Of a stretch of 64,000 bases of DNA, positions 44,729 through 53,952 are shown in pieces. The DNA is from Mycobacterium sp. M26 (GTDB taxonomy: Bacteria; Actinomycetota; Actinomycetes; Mycobacteriales; Mycobacteriaceae): assembly GCF_001494595.1 (NCBI RefSeq), contig NZ_LN929907.1, forward strand, positions 935,468 through 999,467, given 5' to 3'. The translations under genes and the position numbers were made by a program. Within the stretch, counting starts at the first letter, position 1. Each line of letters opens with the position of its first letter. The notes beneath the pieces were generated by a model that searched no databases, was not told the DNA's origin, and saw nothing but the letters and a program-made list of their open reading frames with translations.

Positions 44729-45714
44729 CGGCTCGCCACCTTCTCCTCAGCGGGCAGCCAGCAGCGGTCCAGATGGCCGGGGCCACCGCCGCGAACCTCC
44801 AGAGTTGGTGGCTGCGTGCAGGCTTCGAAGGCGTACGTGCAGCGGGCAGCGAAGCGGCAGCCGGTCGGCGGGTTCAGCAGCGACGGCGGCTGACCGGGAA
44901 TCTGCGGCAGCCGTTCGGGTCGCGCTTCGTCGAGACGCGCGATCGATCCGAGCAGTCCCCAGGTGTAGGGATGCTGCGGGTTGTAGAAGATCTCGTGGAG
45001 CGGCCCGTCCTCGACGATCTGCCCGCCGTACATCACCACCACCCGGTCGGCCAGTTCGGCAACGACGCCCAGATCGTGGGTGATGAGCACCACCGACAGG
45101 TTGCGTTCGGCGTTGAGCTTCTCCAGCAGACGCAGGATCTGCGCTTGGATGGTGACGTCGAGGGCGGTGGTGGGTTCATCGGCGATCAGCACTTCGGGAT
45201 CCAGCGCCAGTGCCATCGCGATCATCACCCGCTGGCGCATACCGCCGGAGAACTCGTGCGGGTAATCACACACCCGGCGTTCGGGATTGGGGATGCCCAC
45301 GGAGCGCAGTAGGTCCACGGCCTGGGTCAGCGCCTCAGCCTTGGACACGTCGCGATGGGCCCGGATCATCTCGGCGATCTGGTCACCCACCCGGTAGACC
45401 GGGTTGAGCGAGGTCATCGGATCCTGGAACACCATCGCGATGTGTTCGCCACGCACACCGCGGAATTCGTCGTCGGACAGCGTCACCAGATCGCGGCCGT
45501 CGAACGTCACCGATCCGGTGATCTTCGAGTTCGGGGCACGGGTCAGACCGATCAGCGTCTGCGCCGTCACACTCTTGCCGCTGCCGGATTCGCCGACGAT
45601 CGCGACGACTTCGCCCGGGGAGACCTCGAAGGACACCCCGTCGACCGCACGGACCACGCCGTCGTCGGTGCGGAAGCTGACCTGAAGGTCGCGCACAGTC
45701 AGGATCGGGCTCAT
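44725..45714 (-). CDS. Peptide ABC transporter ATP-binding protein (OppD/DppD-like)
   Basis: 329 residues. Walker [10 protein letters not shown], signature [14 protein letters not shown], Walker [12 protein letters not shown], and the Cys-rich C-terminal tail ([16 protein letters not shown]) of the oligopeptide ATPase family, which may bind an iron-sulfur cluster or metal. It pairs with the other ATPase to energise import. Four-base overlaps with both neighbouring genes. Confidence 0.92.
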   Translation of the reverse strand: MSPILTVRDLQVSFRTDDGVVRAVDGVSFEVSPGEVVAIVGESGSGKSVTAQTLIGLTRAPNSKITGSVTFDGRDLVTLSDDEFRGVRGEHIAMVFQDPMTSLNPVYRVGDQIAEMIRAHRDVSKAEALTQAVDLLRSVGIPNPERRVCDYPHEFSGGMRQRVMIAMALALDPEVLIADEPTTALDVTIQAQILRLLEKLNAERNLSVVLITHDLGVVAELADRVVVMYGGQIVEDGPLHEIFYNPQHPYTWGLLGSIARLDEARPERLPQIPGQPPSLLNPPTGCRFAARCTYAFEACTQPPTLEVRGGGPGHLDRCWLPAEEKVASR

Positions 45715-46673
45715 ACCGGCGCCGCCTCACCGAGCCGGATCCGCGGATCCAGCACCGCATAGAGGATGTCAACGATCGTGTTGAACAGCACGATGAAGAA
45801 CGCACCGAACATCGTCACCGCCATCAGCGGCGGCAGGTCCAGCTTGCCGATCGCCTGCCCGGCATACAGGCCCACACCGTTGATGTTGAACACCGTCTCG
45901 GTCAGGATCGCTCCGCCGCCCACCACGGCACCGAAGTCCAGGCCGAACAGCGTGACGATCGGGATCATGGAGTTGCGCAGCACGTGCCGGATCCGGACCT
46001 GCCGTTCGCTGATGCCCTTGGCGCGGGCGGTCCGCACATAGTCCTCGTTCATCGCGTCGAGCATGTTGGACCGCAACACCCGGCTGTAGAAGCCGACATA
46101 GAGCACCGCCAGCGTGACCCACGGCAGGATCAGGTGATACGCCCACTGCAGCGGATCCTCGGTCAGCGGAACGTAACTGCCCGTCGGGAAGATCTGGGTC
46201 TTGAAGCTGAAGAAGTACAGCAGGATCGCCGCCAGCCAGAACACCGGCATCGAGATGCCGACCAGCGCCAGGATGGTCAGCGCCCGGTCGGTGAAGCGGC
46301 CGGCGTACACAGCGCTCAGGTAGCCGAACCAGATCGCCAGCGCCATCCACAGCACCGCGGCGCCGATGGTCAGCGACAACGTGGCGGGCAGACCGTCCCA
46401 GATCTGTTCGGCCACATTCTGACTGCTGGCATACGAGGTGAGTTCGCCGGTGAAGATCTGCTTCATCATCGTGAGGTATTGCACTGGCAGCGGCTTGTCG
46501 AGGCCGAGGTCGGCGCTGACCCGGGCGATCAGCGCGGGGTTGGCGTTCTTTCCCGCGATGCGCGCCGCCGGATCGGAATTGGGGATGACGTTGAAGATCA
46601 GGAACACGATGACCGAGATCGCGAACAGCACCGCGATCATGCCGATGAGCCTTCGGGCGACGAACCGAAGCAT
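45711..46673 (-). CDS. Peptide ABC transporter permease (DppB-like)
   Basis: 320 residues with six hydrophobic segments. The first segment (RRLIGMIAVLFAISVIVFLIF) followed by a large external loop is typical of DppB/OppB. The EAA coupling loop is seen as NEDYVRTARAKGISERQVRIR. It forms the channel with the DppC-like permease encoded two bases upstream. Confidence 0.92.
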   Translation of the reverse strand: MLRFVARRLIGMIAVLFAISVIVFLIFNVIPNSDPAARIAGKNANPALIARVSADLGLDKPLPVQYLTMMKQIFTGELTSYASSQNVAEQIWDGLPATLSLTIGAAVLWMALAIWFGYLSAVYAGRFTDRALTILALVGISMPVFWLAAILLYFFSFKTQIFPTGSYVPLTEDPLQWAYHLILPWVTLAVLYVGFYSRVLRSNMLDAMNEDYVRTARAKGISERQVRIRHVLRNSMIPIVTLFGLDFGAVVGGGAILTETVFNINGVGLYAGQAIGKLDLPPLMAVTMFGAFFIVLFNTIVDILYAVLDPRIRLGEAAPV

Positions 46674-46675
46674 GG

Positions 46676-47653
46676 CTAGTGCTCCAACCGGATCTTGGCG
46701 CGCGGATCGAGCGCGTCACGCAGGCCGTCACCGAACACGTTGAGCGACAACACCGTCAGCACGATCATCAGACCGGGAACGATCGTCAGATGCGGTGCGG
46801 TGTAGATCGTCTGATAGCCGTCGGCGATCATCGTGCCCCAGGACGCGTTGGGTGGCCGCACGCCGGCGCCCAGGAACGACAGCGCCGACTCCAGCAGCAT
46901 GTTGTTGGCGATGTTGAGGGTGAAGAACACGATGATGGTCGAGATGATGTTCGGCAGCAGCTCGGAGATCATGATGCGGACCGGTCCCTTGCCCTGGGCC
47001 ACGGCGGCTTCCACGAACTCCTTCTCCCGCAGCGCGAGGATCTCGCCGCGGACCGGTCGGGCCATGTACGGCACATACACCAGACCGATGATCAGGATCG
47101 GAATCCACAGCGAGTCACCGGCAACCACCAGGCCACCGATCTTGAACCCGCCCAGGGCCAATGTGGTGCCCAGCGCGATACCGAGCAGCAGCACCGGGAA
47201 CGCCCACACCACGTCGAGGATTCGGGACAGCACGGAGTCGATCCAGCCGCGGTAGTACCCCGACAGCATGCCGATGATCACCGCGAAGACGGTGGTGATC
47301 ACCGCGGCCATCACGCCGATGTAGATCGAGGTGCGTCCGCCGTACATCAACCGCACCATGACATCCCGGCCGTTCTGGTCGGCGCCGAGCAGGTAGCGAC
47401 CGCGCAGTCCGGGCCCCAGTGGTGTGCCGTCCGGGGAGACGACGTAGGTCTCCTGGCCGTCGATCAGGATCTTGTCGGTGATGTGGTTCTGGTTGGGTCC
47501 GGTGTGCGCGACGTGGTCGGCCCACAGCGGGGCGGCCAATGAGAACAGCACCAGCAGGATGAACAGCACGCCGAAGGCCAAGGCGACCTTGTTGTGCCGC
47601 AATCGTTCCCATGCCAGATGCCAGGGACTGCGCCCCTGGACTTCTGTGACCAT
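46676..47653 (-). CDS. Peptide ABC transporter permease (DppC-like)
   Basis: 325 residues with about six membrane segments. The N-terminus LAWERLRHNKVALAFGVLF is the DppC/OppC signature, and the EAA loop reads EKEFVEAAVAQGKGPVRIM. It precedes the DppB-like gene, the reverse of the usual dppB-dppC order. It starts 8 bases after the binding-protein gene. Confidence 0.92.
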   Translation of the reverse strand: MVTEVQGRSPWHLAWERLRHNKVALAFGVLFILLVLFSLAAPLWADHVAHTGPNQNHITDKILIDGQETYVVSPDGTPLGPGLRGRYLLGADQNGRDVMVRLMYGGRTSIYIGVMAAVITTVFAVIIGMLSGYYRGWIDSVLSRILDVVWAFPVLLLGIALGTTLALGGFKIGGLVVAGDSLWIPILIIGLVYVPYMARPVRGEILALREKEFVEAAVAQGKGPVRIMISELLPNIISTIIVFFTLNIANNMLLESALSFLGAGVRPPNASWGTMIADGYQTIYTAPHLTIVPGLMIVLTVLSLNVFGDGLRDALDPRAKIRLEH

Positions 47654-47661
47654 GGTGTCGG

Positions 47662-49305
47662 CTACTTCAACGCGAAGGAGGTGTAGTCCTGGTTGAACAG
47701 CAGATGTCGATATGACTTGTCGAAGTCCATCCGCTCCGACAGGAACGTCGTGTACTGCTCATTGCCGTACGGCGCCCACACCGCCTGCTCCATGTAGGCC
47801 TTGTCCAGCTCGGCGTACTGCTTGCGGACGTCGTCGGTGAGCTGTTTGGTCAGCAGTTCGTTCTGCTTGGCGTCGAGCTCGGGGATGTTGACCCGGGAGA
47901 AGTTGTTGCTGTTGGTGGGCAGGATGTTCTCGCCGTTGAGCAGCGGACGGAAGAAGTCATCCGGGTGTGGGAAGTCCTGGAACCAGTCGGAGAACCCGGT
48001 GTCCAGATCCGGTGTCGACTCGTTGCCGATGGTCTGGAAGTAGGTGTCGCCGGAGATGACCTTCAGGGTGGCATTGAAGCCGAGCTGGGTCAGCAGGTCG
48101 TGGTAGTACTCGCCGATCCGCTTGCGGTCCGGCTCGTCATCGGTCCAGACGGTGATGTCCTTGTCGGCCGGGTTCGCCTCGGCAAGAAGGGCTTTGGCCT
48201 TGTTCATGTCCGGTCCCGGGTACAGCTTGTACTCGTCGTAGCCGGGCATGCCGGGCGGCAGGATCTGCTGGGTGGCATGCAGGCGGCCGCCGAACACCCG
48301 GTTGAGGGCCTCGGGGTCGATCGCGTAGTTGATGGCCTGGCGCACCTTCAGATCGTTGAACGGTGCCTTCTGGGTGTTCATCCAGAAGTAGTAGGTGTTG
48401 ATCGAGTCCTCGAGCCGGAATCGGCTGGCGTACTTGGCCTTGATCTCCGGCAGCCGGTCGGCGTCGGGCGGATCGGTCATGTAGTCGATCTGGTTCTGCT
48501 GAACGCCGGTGACCTGAGCGGAGTTGTTCTTGTTCTGGGTGACGATGATCTTGTCGACCTGGGCGTCAGCCACCTCGGTGGCGCCGGCATCCTTGACCGT
48601 CTTGAACTCCGGATTGCGTTCCAGGGTCAGGGTGTTCGGCGCGTCGACCTTGGTGATCACGAACGGGCCGCTGGACGGCGGCGGGTTGTTGGTGGCGTCC
48701 TTGTCCAGCGGGGTGTTCTGCGGGATCGGGGCGGCGAACATCAGGCCGAGGAGGTTGTTGAACGTGCCGTTGGGCTTGTCCAACTGGATCGTGATGTCGC
48801 CGGTGGCGTCATCGGTCTTGATACCGGAAATGGTGTCGGCCTTACCGTCGGCGAAATCCTTTGCGCCGACGATGCCTTCGTAGAACACCGAGCCGCCGGA
48901 GTCGGCTTTGAAGAGCCGCTTGATCGCGTAGGTGAAGTCCGAGGCCTTGATCGGGGTGCCGTCGGAGTACTTCATGTTCGGCCGCAGGGTCAGCTTGTAG
49001 GTCAGGCCGTCGGCCGAGATTTCCGGCATGGCCTTGGCCAGGCCGGGCACCACATCCGTACCGGGATCACCCTTCTGGTGCTTGTAGGTCAGCAGCGGGG
49101 TGTAGGTGTTCCACAGCACCTCCCACCCTTCCAGGGTGTACGACAGCTGCGGGTCGACGTAGTCGGGGAAGGACGTCATCGTGACGTTGATATCGCCGCC
49201 CTTGGCACCCCCGCCGCCACCCTTGTCGCCCCCACAGGCAGCGACTCCGAAGGTCGCCACCGCGGTGATGCTGACGATGGTGATGGCGTTCCGCAGCTTG
49301 CTCAT
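47662..49305 (-). CDS. Peptide-binding lipoprotein (SBP family 5)
   Basis: 547 residues from ATG 49305, which has GAGGAG about five bases upstream; the open frame reaches 49347. A lipoprotein signal ends in the lipobox GVAAC at about Cys23. The family-5 solute-binding core covers the rest (LTLRPNMKYSDGTPIKASDF and VRQAINYAIDPEALN). It captures peptides or similar solutes outside the membrane for the permeases encoded downstream. It is the first gene of the operon; 155 bases separate it from the next gene upstream. Confidence 0.92.
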   Translation of the reverse strand: MSKLRNAITIVSITAVATFGVAACGGDKGGGGGAKGGDINVTMTSFPDYVDPQLSYTLEGWEVLWNTYTPLLTYKHQKGDPGTDVVPGLAKAMPEISADGLTYKLTLRPNMKYSDGTPIKASDFTYAIKRLFKADSGGSVFYEGIVGAKDFADGKADTISGIKTDDATGDITIQLDKPNGTFNNLLGLMFAAPIPQNTPLDKDATNNPPPSSGPFVITKVDAPNTLTLERNPEFKTVKDAGATEVADAQVDKIIVTQNKNNSAQVTGVQQNQIDYMTDPPDADRLPEIKAKYASRFRLEDSINTYYFWMNTQKAPFNDLKVRQAINYAIDPEALNRVFGGRLHATQQILPPGMPGYDEYKLYPGPDMNKAKALLAEANPADKDITVWTDDEPDRKRIGEYYHDLLTQLGFNATLKVISGDTYFQTIGNESTPDLDTGFSDWFQDFPHPDDFFRPLLNGENILPTNSNNFSRVNIPELDAKQNELLTKQLTDDVRKQYAELDKAYMEQAVWAPYGNEQYTTFLSERMDFDKSYRHLLFNQDYTSFALK

Positions 49306-49460
49306 ACCGCTCCTCAGTCTGCTCGCGTGACGTGCGAACCCCGTCAAGGCTTAGGACACTCTGCCGCAATCCTTAGATCTTGGGGGCAGAACTGCTGAGC
49401 TGCATCCTGAAGCGTCACAGATGCTGCGACGCTGGCCGGTCGGTAGTGCCGGTCGGGCTG

Positions 49461-50369
49461 CTACACCAGCGCCGATGCCGCCGAGGTCGGGTAGGCCGGA
49501 GGTGTGGTGGTGGACAGCGGCAGGCCCGACTCAGCGCGGTTGTGCAGCAACTGGAACGGATCCAGGATGTCCCACGCGGTGGTGATGGCCCACGTCTGCA
49601 GATCCAGTGCCTGCTGTTCCAGGTTCACCAGATCGGCGATCTCGTTGTAGCCGTAGTACAGGATGGCCACCGGCTCGATCGTCACGATCAGGTTGTTGAT
49701 GATGCGCTGGGTGGCCGACTTGTCGCCGGACAGTGCGGCCTGCAGGTTCGCGCCGATATTGGAGAACGGCACCACGATGTTGACCCACGGGATCATCTGC
49801 GTCAGCCGGTAGCCGCCCTCGAAGATCTCCCGCGGGACCGGCTTGAAGAAGTCCGGGAAGATGTTGACGACGGCCTGCTCCAGGTCCCAGATGGGCCCGG
49901 GCATGTCGTTGGGTGCGGGCTCCGGCGGCATCGGGCGCAGCGGGTTCGGGCTCCACGGCACCGACACGGTGTCCGACGCCGTGGGGGTCGACGAGTCGGT
50001 GGTGGCGGCAGCGGCGGCCGCAGCACTGCGGGCGCTGGAGCCGGTCGACAGGGTGGTGAGCCGGTTCACCCGGGCGGCTTGCACGGTCGAGGCCTTGGAC
50101 GTCGCGACGCTCGCCGCGGCGGGCACCGTGCTCACGTTGTTGGTGGCGTCGGTCGAGGTGCTGCCCAGCGTCGAGCGTGGCCGGGTGTGGGCCGTGGTGC
50201 CGGTGGCAGCCTTCTTCGGTCCGGCGTCGGCCTGCGAGGTGCTGGCGGTCGAATCCGACCGGCCGCTGTCCGCGGCGGCGGTGCCCTGACCAGCGGCGGC
50301 GATCGCCGCACCGACACCTACCGCGACGGCCACGCCACCGACATAGCCGACGTACCTGCTGCTACCCAT
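49461..50369 (-). CDS. Exported mycobacterial protein of unknown function
   Basis: 302 residues; AAGGGG lies nine bases before ATG 50369. The N-terminus SSRYVGYVGGVAVAVGVG is an export signal like that of the phosphoesterase at 27437. A low-complexity Ser/Thr/Ala linker runs to about residue 130, then a more structured domain of about 165 residues with IPWVNIVVPFSNIGANLQAA and YYGYNEIADLVNLEQQ. The folded part resembles uncharacterised mycobacterial secreted proteins. No catalytic motif was recognised. Confidence 0.75.
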   Translation of the reverse strand: MGSSRYVGYVGGVAVAVGVGAAIAAAGQGTAAADSGRSDSTASTSQADAGPKKAATGTTAHTRPRSTLGSTSTDATNNVSTVPAAASVATSKASTVQAARVNRLTTLSTGSSARSAAAAAAATTDSSTPTASDTVSVPWSPNPLRPMPPEPAPNDMPGPIWDLEQAVVNIFPDFFKPVPREIFEGGYRLTQMIPWVNIVVPFSNIGANLQAALSGDKSATQRIINNLIVTIEPVAILYYGYNEIADLVNLEQQALDLQTWAITTAWDILDPFQLLHNRAESGLPLSTTTPPAYPTSAASALV

Positions 50370-50419
50370 TGTTGCTGACCCCTTCGTCGATCAAAGGGCA
50401 TCGTAAGGGGTGGGCCAGG

Positions 50420-52186
50420 TCAGAACCACTCCGGGCGCATGTCCAATGTGGTGCGATCAAGGGAACGCAGTAGCTGTAGCTGCGGGCCGGTGCGCGGAAG
50501 CTCGTAGCGGAAGAAGTACCGGGCGGCCTGGCGCTTGCCCTCGTAGAAGTCACCCGGGTGCCCGTTGGTGGCCACGAACTGCTCCAGCCACATCCAGGCA
50601 ATGATGATGTGCCCGAACGCTTCCAGGTAGACGGCGCTGTTGGCCATCGCCGCTTCGACGTCGCCGGAGGCGAACATCGACATCGTCACCTCGACCAGCT
50701 GATGCCAGGACGCTTCCAGATCCGCGGCCAGGTCGGCCGCCTCGCCGCCGGCGGCTTTGGCCGCGTCTACCGTCTGCCCGATGGCCGCGCTCAGCGCCGT
50801 CAGGCTGGCGCCGCCACGCTGAGTCACCTTGCGGCCCAACAGATCCAGGCTCTGGATACCGTGGGTGCCTTCGTGGATCGGGTTGAGCCGATTGTCGCGG
50901 TAGTGCTGCTCGACGTCGTACTCGCGGGTGTAGCCGTAACCACCGAGCACCTGGATCGCCAGGCTGTTGGCCTCCACGCACCACTGCGACGGCCAGCTCT
51001 TGGCGATCGGGGTGAGGATATCGAGCAGCAGTGCCGAGGAGTCGCGTTCCTCGTCGGACTCCGCACTGTGCTGCCAGTCCACCAGCCGGGCGCAGTACAG
51101 CGCCAGGGCCAGCGATCCTTCCGCATACGACTTCTGCGCCAACAACATTCGCTTGACGTCGGCGTGGTCGACGATCGGCACCTGCGCGGTGGTGGGGTCC
51201 TTGGTGGTGATCGGACGGCCCTGCGGCCGCTCCAACGCGTACTGCAGGGACTTCAGGTACCCGGTGTAGCCCAGCGCCACCGCGCCCATGCCCACTCCGA
51301 GGCGCGCCTCGTTCATCATGTGGAACATGTAGACGATGCCGCGGTGCGGTTCGCCCACCAGATAGCCCACCGCGCCGTTGAAGTTGAGCACGGTGTTGGT
51401 GATGCCGCGCTGGCCCATCTTGTGGTTGAGGCCCGAGATCGCGACGTCGTTGCGCTGCCCGACCGCCCCGTCGTCGCCCACCAGGTACTTGGGCACGATG
51501 AACAGCGAGATGCCCTTGGTTCCGGCCGGGCCGCCCGGAATCTTGGCCAGCACCAGGTGGACGATGTTCTCCGACATCTCGTGCTCGGCGCCGGAGATCC
51601 ACATTTTGGAGCCGAACAGCCGGTAGGTGCCGTCGTCCTGGGGTTCGGCGCGCGTGACGATATCGGCCAGCGACGAGCCGGCCTGCGGCTCAGACAGCGC
51701 CATCGTCCCGGTGAACCGGCCGGCGAGCATCGGATTGACGAACCGCTCCACCTGATCGGGGCTGCCGAACTTCACCAGCAGGTTGGCGTTGGCGATGGTC
51801 AGCATGAGGTAGCCCGCTGTGCTGATGTTGGCCGCCATGAACCAGGCGAAACCGGCTTGGGCGATGGTCGCCGGAAGCTGGGCCCCACCGAGTTCCTCGT
51901 CCATGCTCATGCCGGTCAGGTCGGCGGCGGCGAACGCGTCGATGGCGTCTTTGACCTCGGGGATCACCGTCACCGTCGTGCCGTCGAAGGTCGGCTCGTT
52001 CTGGTCGCTCTTCTTGTTGTGGGTGGCGAAGTATCGGGTTGCCAGGTCTTCACAGAGGTCCAGGACATCGGAGAAGGTTTCCCGGGAGTGCTCGGCGAAG
52101 CGCGCCCGTTTGGTCAGCTCGTCAGCGGCGAGCCACTCGAACAGCAGGAAATCCAGGTCACGGCGGGACAGAATGGTCGACTTCAT
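50420..52186 (-). CDS. Acyl-CoA dehydrogenase (DmdC/FadE5-like, about 590 residues)
   Basis: 588 residues, longer than standard acyl-CoA dehydrogenases because of an N-terminal helical extension and a C-terminal extra domain (about 470-588). The FAD/substrate regions MALSEPQAGSSLADIV and QVLGGYGYTREYDVEQ are present, with the putative catalytic Glu in IHEGTHGIQS. This subclass includes 3-methylmercaptopropionyl-CoA dehydrogenase and FadE5. The substrate is unknown. The gene is divergent from GH16 across a 215-base gap. Confidence 0.88.
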   Translation of the reverse strand: MKSTILSRRDLDFLLFEWLAADELTKRARFAEHSRETFSDVLDLCEDLATRYFATHNKKSDQNEPTFDGTTVTVIPEVKDAIDAFAAADLTGMSMDEELGGAQLPATIAQAGFAWFMAANISTAGYLMLTIANANLLVKFGSPDQVERFVNPMLAGRFTGTMALSEPQAGSSLADIVTRAEPQDDGTYRLFGSKMWISGAEHEMSENIVHLVLAKIPGGPAGTKGISLFIVPKYLVGDDGAVGQRNDVAISGLNHKMGQRGITNTVLNFNGAVGYLVGEPHRGIVYMFHMMNEARLGVGMGAVALGYTGYLKSLQYALERPQGRPITTKDPTTAQVPIVDHADVKRMLLAQKSYAEGSLALALYCARLVDWQHSAESDEERDSSALLLDILTPIAKSWPSQWCVEANSLAIQVLGGYGYTREYDVEQHYRDNRLNPIHEGTHGIQSLDLLGRKVTQRGGASLTALSAAIGQTVDAAKAAGGEAADLAADLEASWHQLVEVTMSMFASGDVEAAMANSAVYLEAFGHIIIAWMWLEQFVATNGHPGDFYEGKRQAARYFFRYELPRTGPQLQLLRSLDRTTLDMRPEWF

Positions 52187-52401
52187 CAGTCGCTCACGTT
52201 ACGCGGGCGCTGCGGACCGCTTAGGTGAATCCGGCCGACACACGGATCGGGTCAGCCGATCGCGGGCGATCCCGTCGCGCATCGGCGTTTGCGCTGTTCA
52301 CAAGCATTTCGTCAGATGCTCGGCTGCCGTTCATAATTAGCGCCGGCGTCGAACCGGCCCCAGATGCGCGGTGCGCCCCGGATCGCCTTTAAGGTTTGGG
52401 G
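52187..52401. promoter_or_regulatory. Divergent promoter region, acyl-CoA dehydrogenase / GH16
   Basis: This 215-base gap holds no supported ORF. A CATAATTAG stretch at about 52334 is the only AT-rich element and might be a -10 region. No clear operator was found. Confidence 0.35.
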
Positions 52402-53235
52402 GTGCCTGATATTGATCGCCGCAGTCTGATGGTCATGGCCGGTTTCGGTGCGATTGCCGCCGCGCTGCCCATGCCGGCGGCCGGTGCCAGTCCCGCCCGA
52501 CCGGACGCGCCTGCGCCCAACGCGGCCGCTCCGGCGTACCTGTTCCACGACGAGTTCGACGGACCCGCGGGTTCGGCTCCGGACCCCTCGAAGTGGAACA
52601 TCGCGAAGGCGCGCGAGACCATCAAGAACCCGGTGTTCTGGGACCGGCCCGAGAACATGGGCCAGTACCGCGACGACCGTCAGCACGTCTTCCTCGACGG
52701 CAATTCCAACCTCGTCATCCGCGCCACCCGCAACGACGGCAAGTACGTCAGCGGCAAGGTTGTCGGGACCTGGTGGGGCGGGATCGGCACCACCTGGGAA
52801 GCACGGATCAAGTTCAACTGCCTGACGGCGGGCGCCTGGCCGGCCTGGTGGCTGATGAACGATCACCCCGAAGTGGGCGGCGAAGTCGACCTCGTCGAGT
52901 GGTACGGCAACGGTGAGTGGCCGTCGGGAACCACGGTGCACGCCCGCCTGGACGGGACGTCGTTCGCGACCAACCCGGTCGGTGTCGATAGCAACTGGCA
53001 CACCTGGCGGGTCACCTGGAACGACTCCGGCATGTACTTCTGGCAGGACTACGTCGACGGCAAGGAGCCGTACTTCACGGTCCCGGCCAACTCGCTGGAC
53101 GACTGGCCGTTCAACTTCCCGGACTACCGGATGTTCCCGGTGCTCAACCTCGCGGTCAGCGGGTCCGGAGGTGGCGATCCGCGGCCGGGCACCTACCCCG
53201 CGGACATGCTCGTCGACTACGTCCGGGTCTGGTAG
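52402..53235 (+). CDS. Secreted glycoside hydrolase family 16 protein (Rv0315-like)
   Basis: 277 residues from GTG 52402; a TTG at 52396 is also in frame. A twin-arginine-like signal (DRRSLMVMAGFGAIAAAL) precedes an Ala/Pro spacer and the GH16 beta-sandwich. The catalytic motif EVDLVEWYG supplies the nucleophile Glu, the Asp and the acid/base Glu. Sequence is close to Rv0315, described as a beta-1,3-glucanase-like antigen. Likely exported by Tat. Confidence 0.9.
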   Translation: MPDIDRRSLMVMAGFGAIAAALPMPAAGASPARPDAPAPNAAAPAYLFHDEFDGPAGSAPDPSKWNIAKARETIKNPVFWDRPENMGQYRDDRQHVFLDGNSNLVIRATRNDGKYVSGKVVGTWWGGIGTTWEARIKFNCLTAGAWPAWWLMNDHPEVGGEVDLVEWYGNGEWPSGTTVHARLDGTSFATNPVGVDSNWHTWRVTWNDSGMYFWQDYVDGKEPYFTVPANSLDDWPFNFPDYRMFPVLNLAVSGSGGGDPRPGTYPADMLVDYVRVW

Positions 53236-53241
53236 GACCCC

Positions 53242-53655
53242 TCAGAAGCTGTGCTCGCGCCGCTCGACGGTCTGGCTCATCGTGGTCAGCGTCGTCGCGA
53301 AGCGGTGTGCTGACCTGCGGCTGGCCCGCGAATAGGGCTGCCAGCGATCGATCGGCGTCCCGTCGACCTCGATGGTCAGGTGCACCCGCCGGTTGTGATG
53401 GCGGCGCACCGGCGAGCCGGTCTCCTCGACGTTGACGCGCAGTCCGTGCAGGGGGAGGCGCCGGGCGTTGGCGTGATAGCCCAGCACCAACTGCTGCGGA
53501 GTGATCCGCAAGCCGGCCCACGTGGCCACCACACCGTCGGCCCGGTCGCGCAGTTCCTGGGCGACGTAGCCGGAGATGGCACCGACCATCGCGACGAGGA
53601 TCGGGACGGCGACGATCGCAACGGCAATGAATCCTGGACTGTGATGAAATTCCAT
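53242..53655 (-). CDS. Conserved membrane protein (Rv0314c-like)
   Basis: 137 residues from ATG 53655, preceded by GAGGGGG; GTG 53661 would add two residues. One hydrophobic helix near the N-terminus (about 9-30) is followed by a soluble, Arg-rich domain (VRRHHNRRVHLTIEVDGT). Converges on GH16 with a six-base gap. Function unknown. Confidence 0.75.
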   Translation of the reverse strand: MEFHHSPGFIAVAIVAVPILVAMVGAISGYVAQELRDRADGVVATWAGLRITPQQLVLGYHANARRLPLHGLRVNVEETGSPVRRHHNRRVHLTIEVDGTPIDRWQPYSRASRRSAHRFATTLTTMSQTVERREHSF

Positions 53656-53952
53656 GCCCACCCCCTCGTTCTGCGAACGACTGATGGGCGAACTTTAGAA
53701 CGCCTGCACAGCCTCTGCCACAGGTACCCCGATTTTGCTTTCCGTAATCCGAATCCGTTGTGGCGCCGTCAATCTCGCACTTTCCCGAGCGTGCGAGTGT
53801 AGTTATTCGGGGGGTGGTTTAAAGCAGCTGTTTTTGCTCGGTTTTGTGCAGGAATTTGCGATTTCAGCAATCTTTCATACGGCTGCCAAATGTGACGACC
53901 GGAGGCTGGCCCCCACCAGCGGCGCAGTTATAGCTAGTATGACTAACTCATC
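53656..53952. promoter_or_regulatory. AT-rich region upstream of mmpL with -10 TAGTAT
   Basis: About 297 bases with no supported gene, noticeably AT-richer than its surroundings between 53740 and 53900. TAGTAT at 53935-53940 fits the TANNNT -10 consensus and predicts a start about five bases before the mmpL ATG, so the mRNA would be almost leaderless. No ribosome site is seen. Confidence 0.45.
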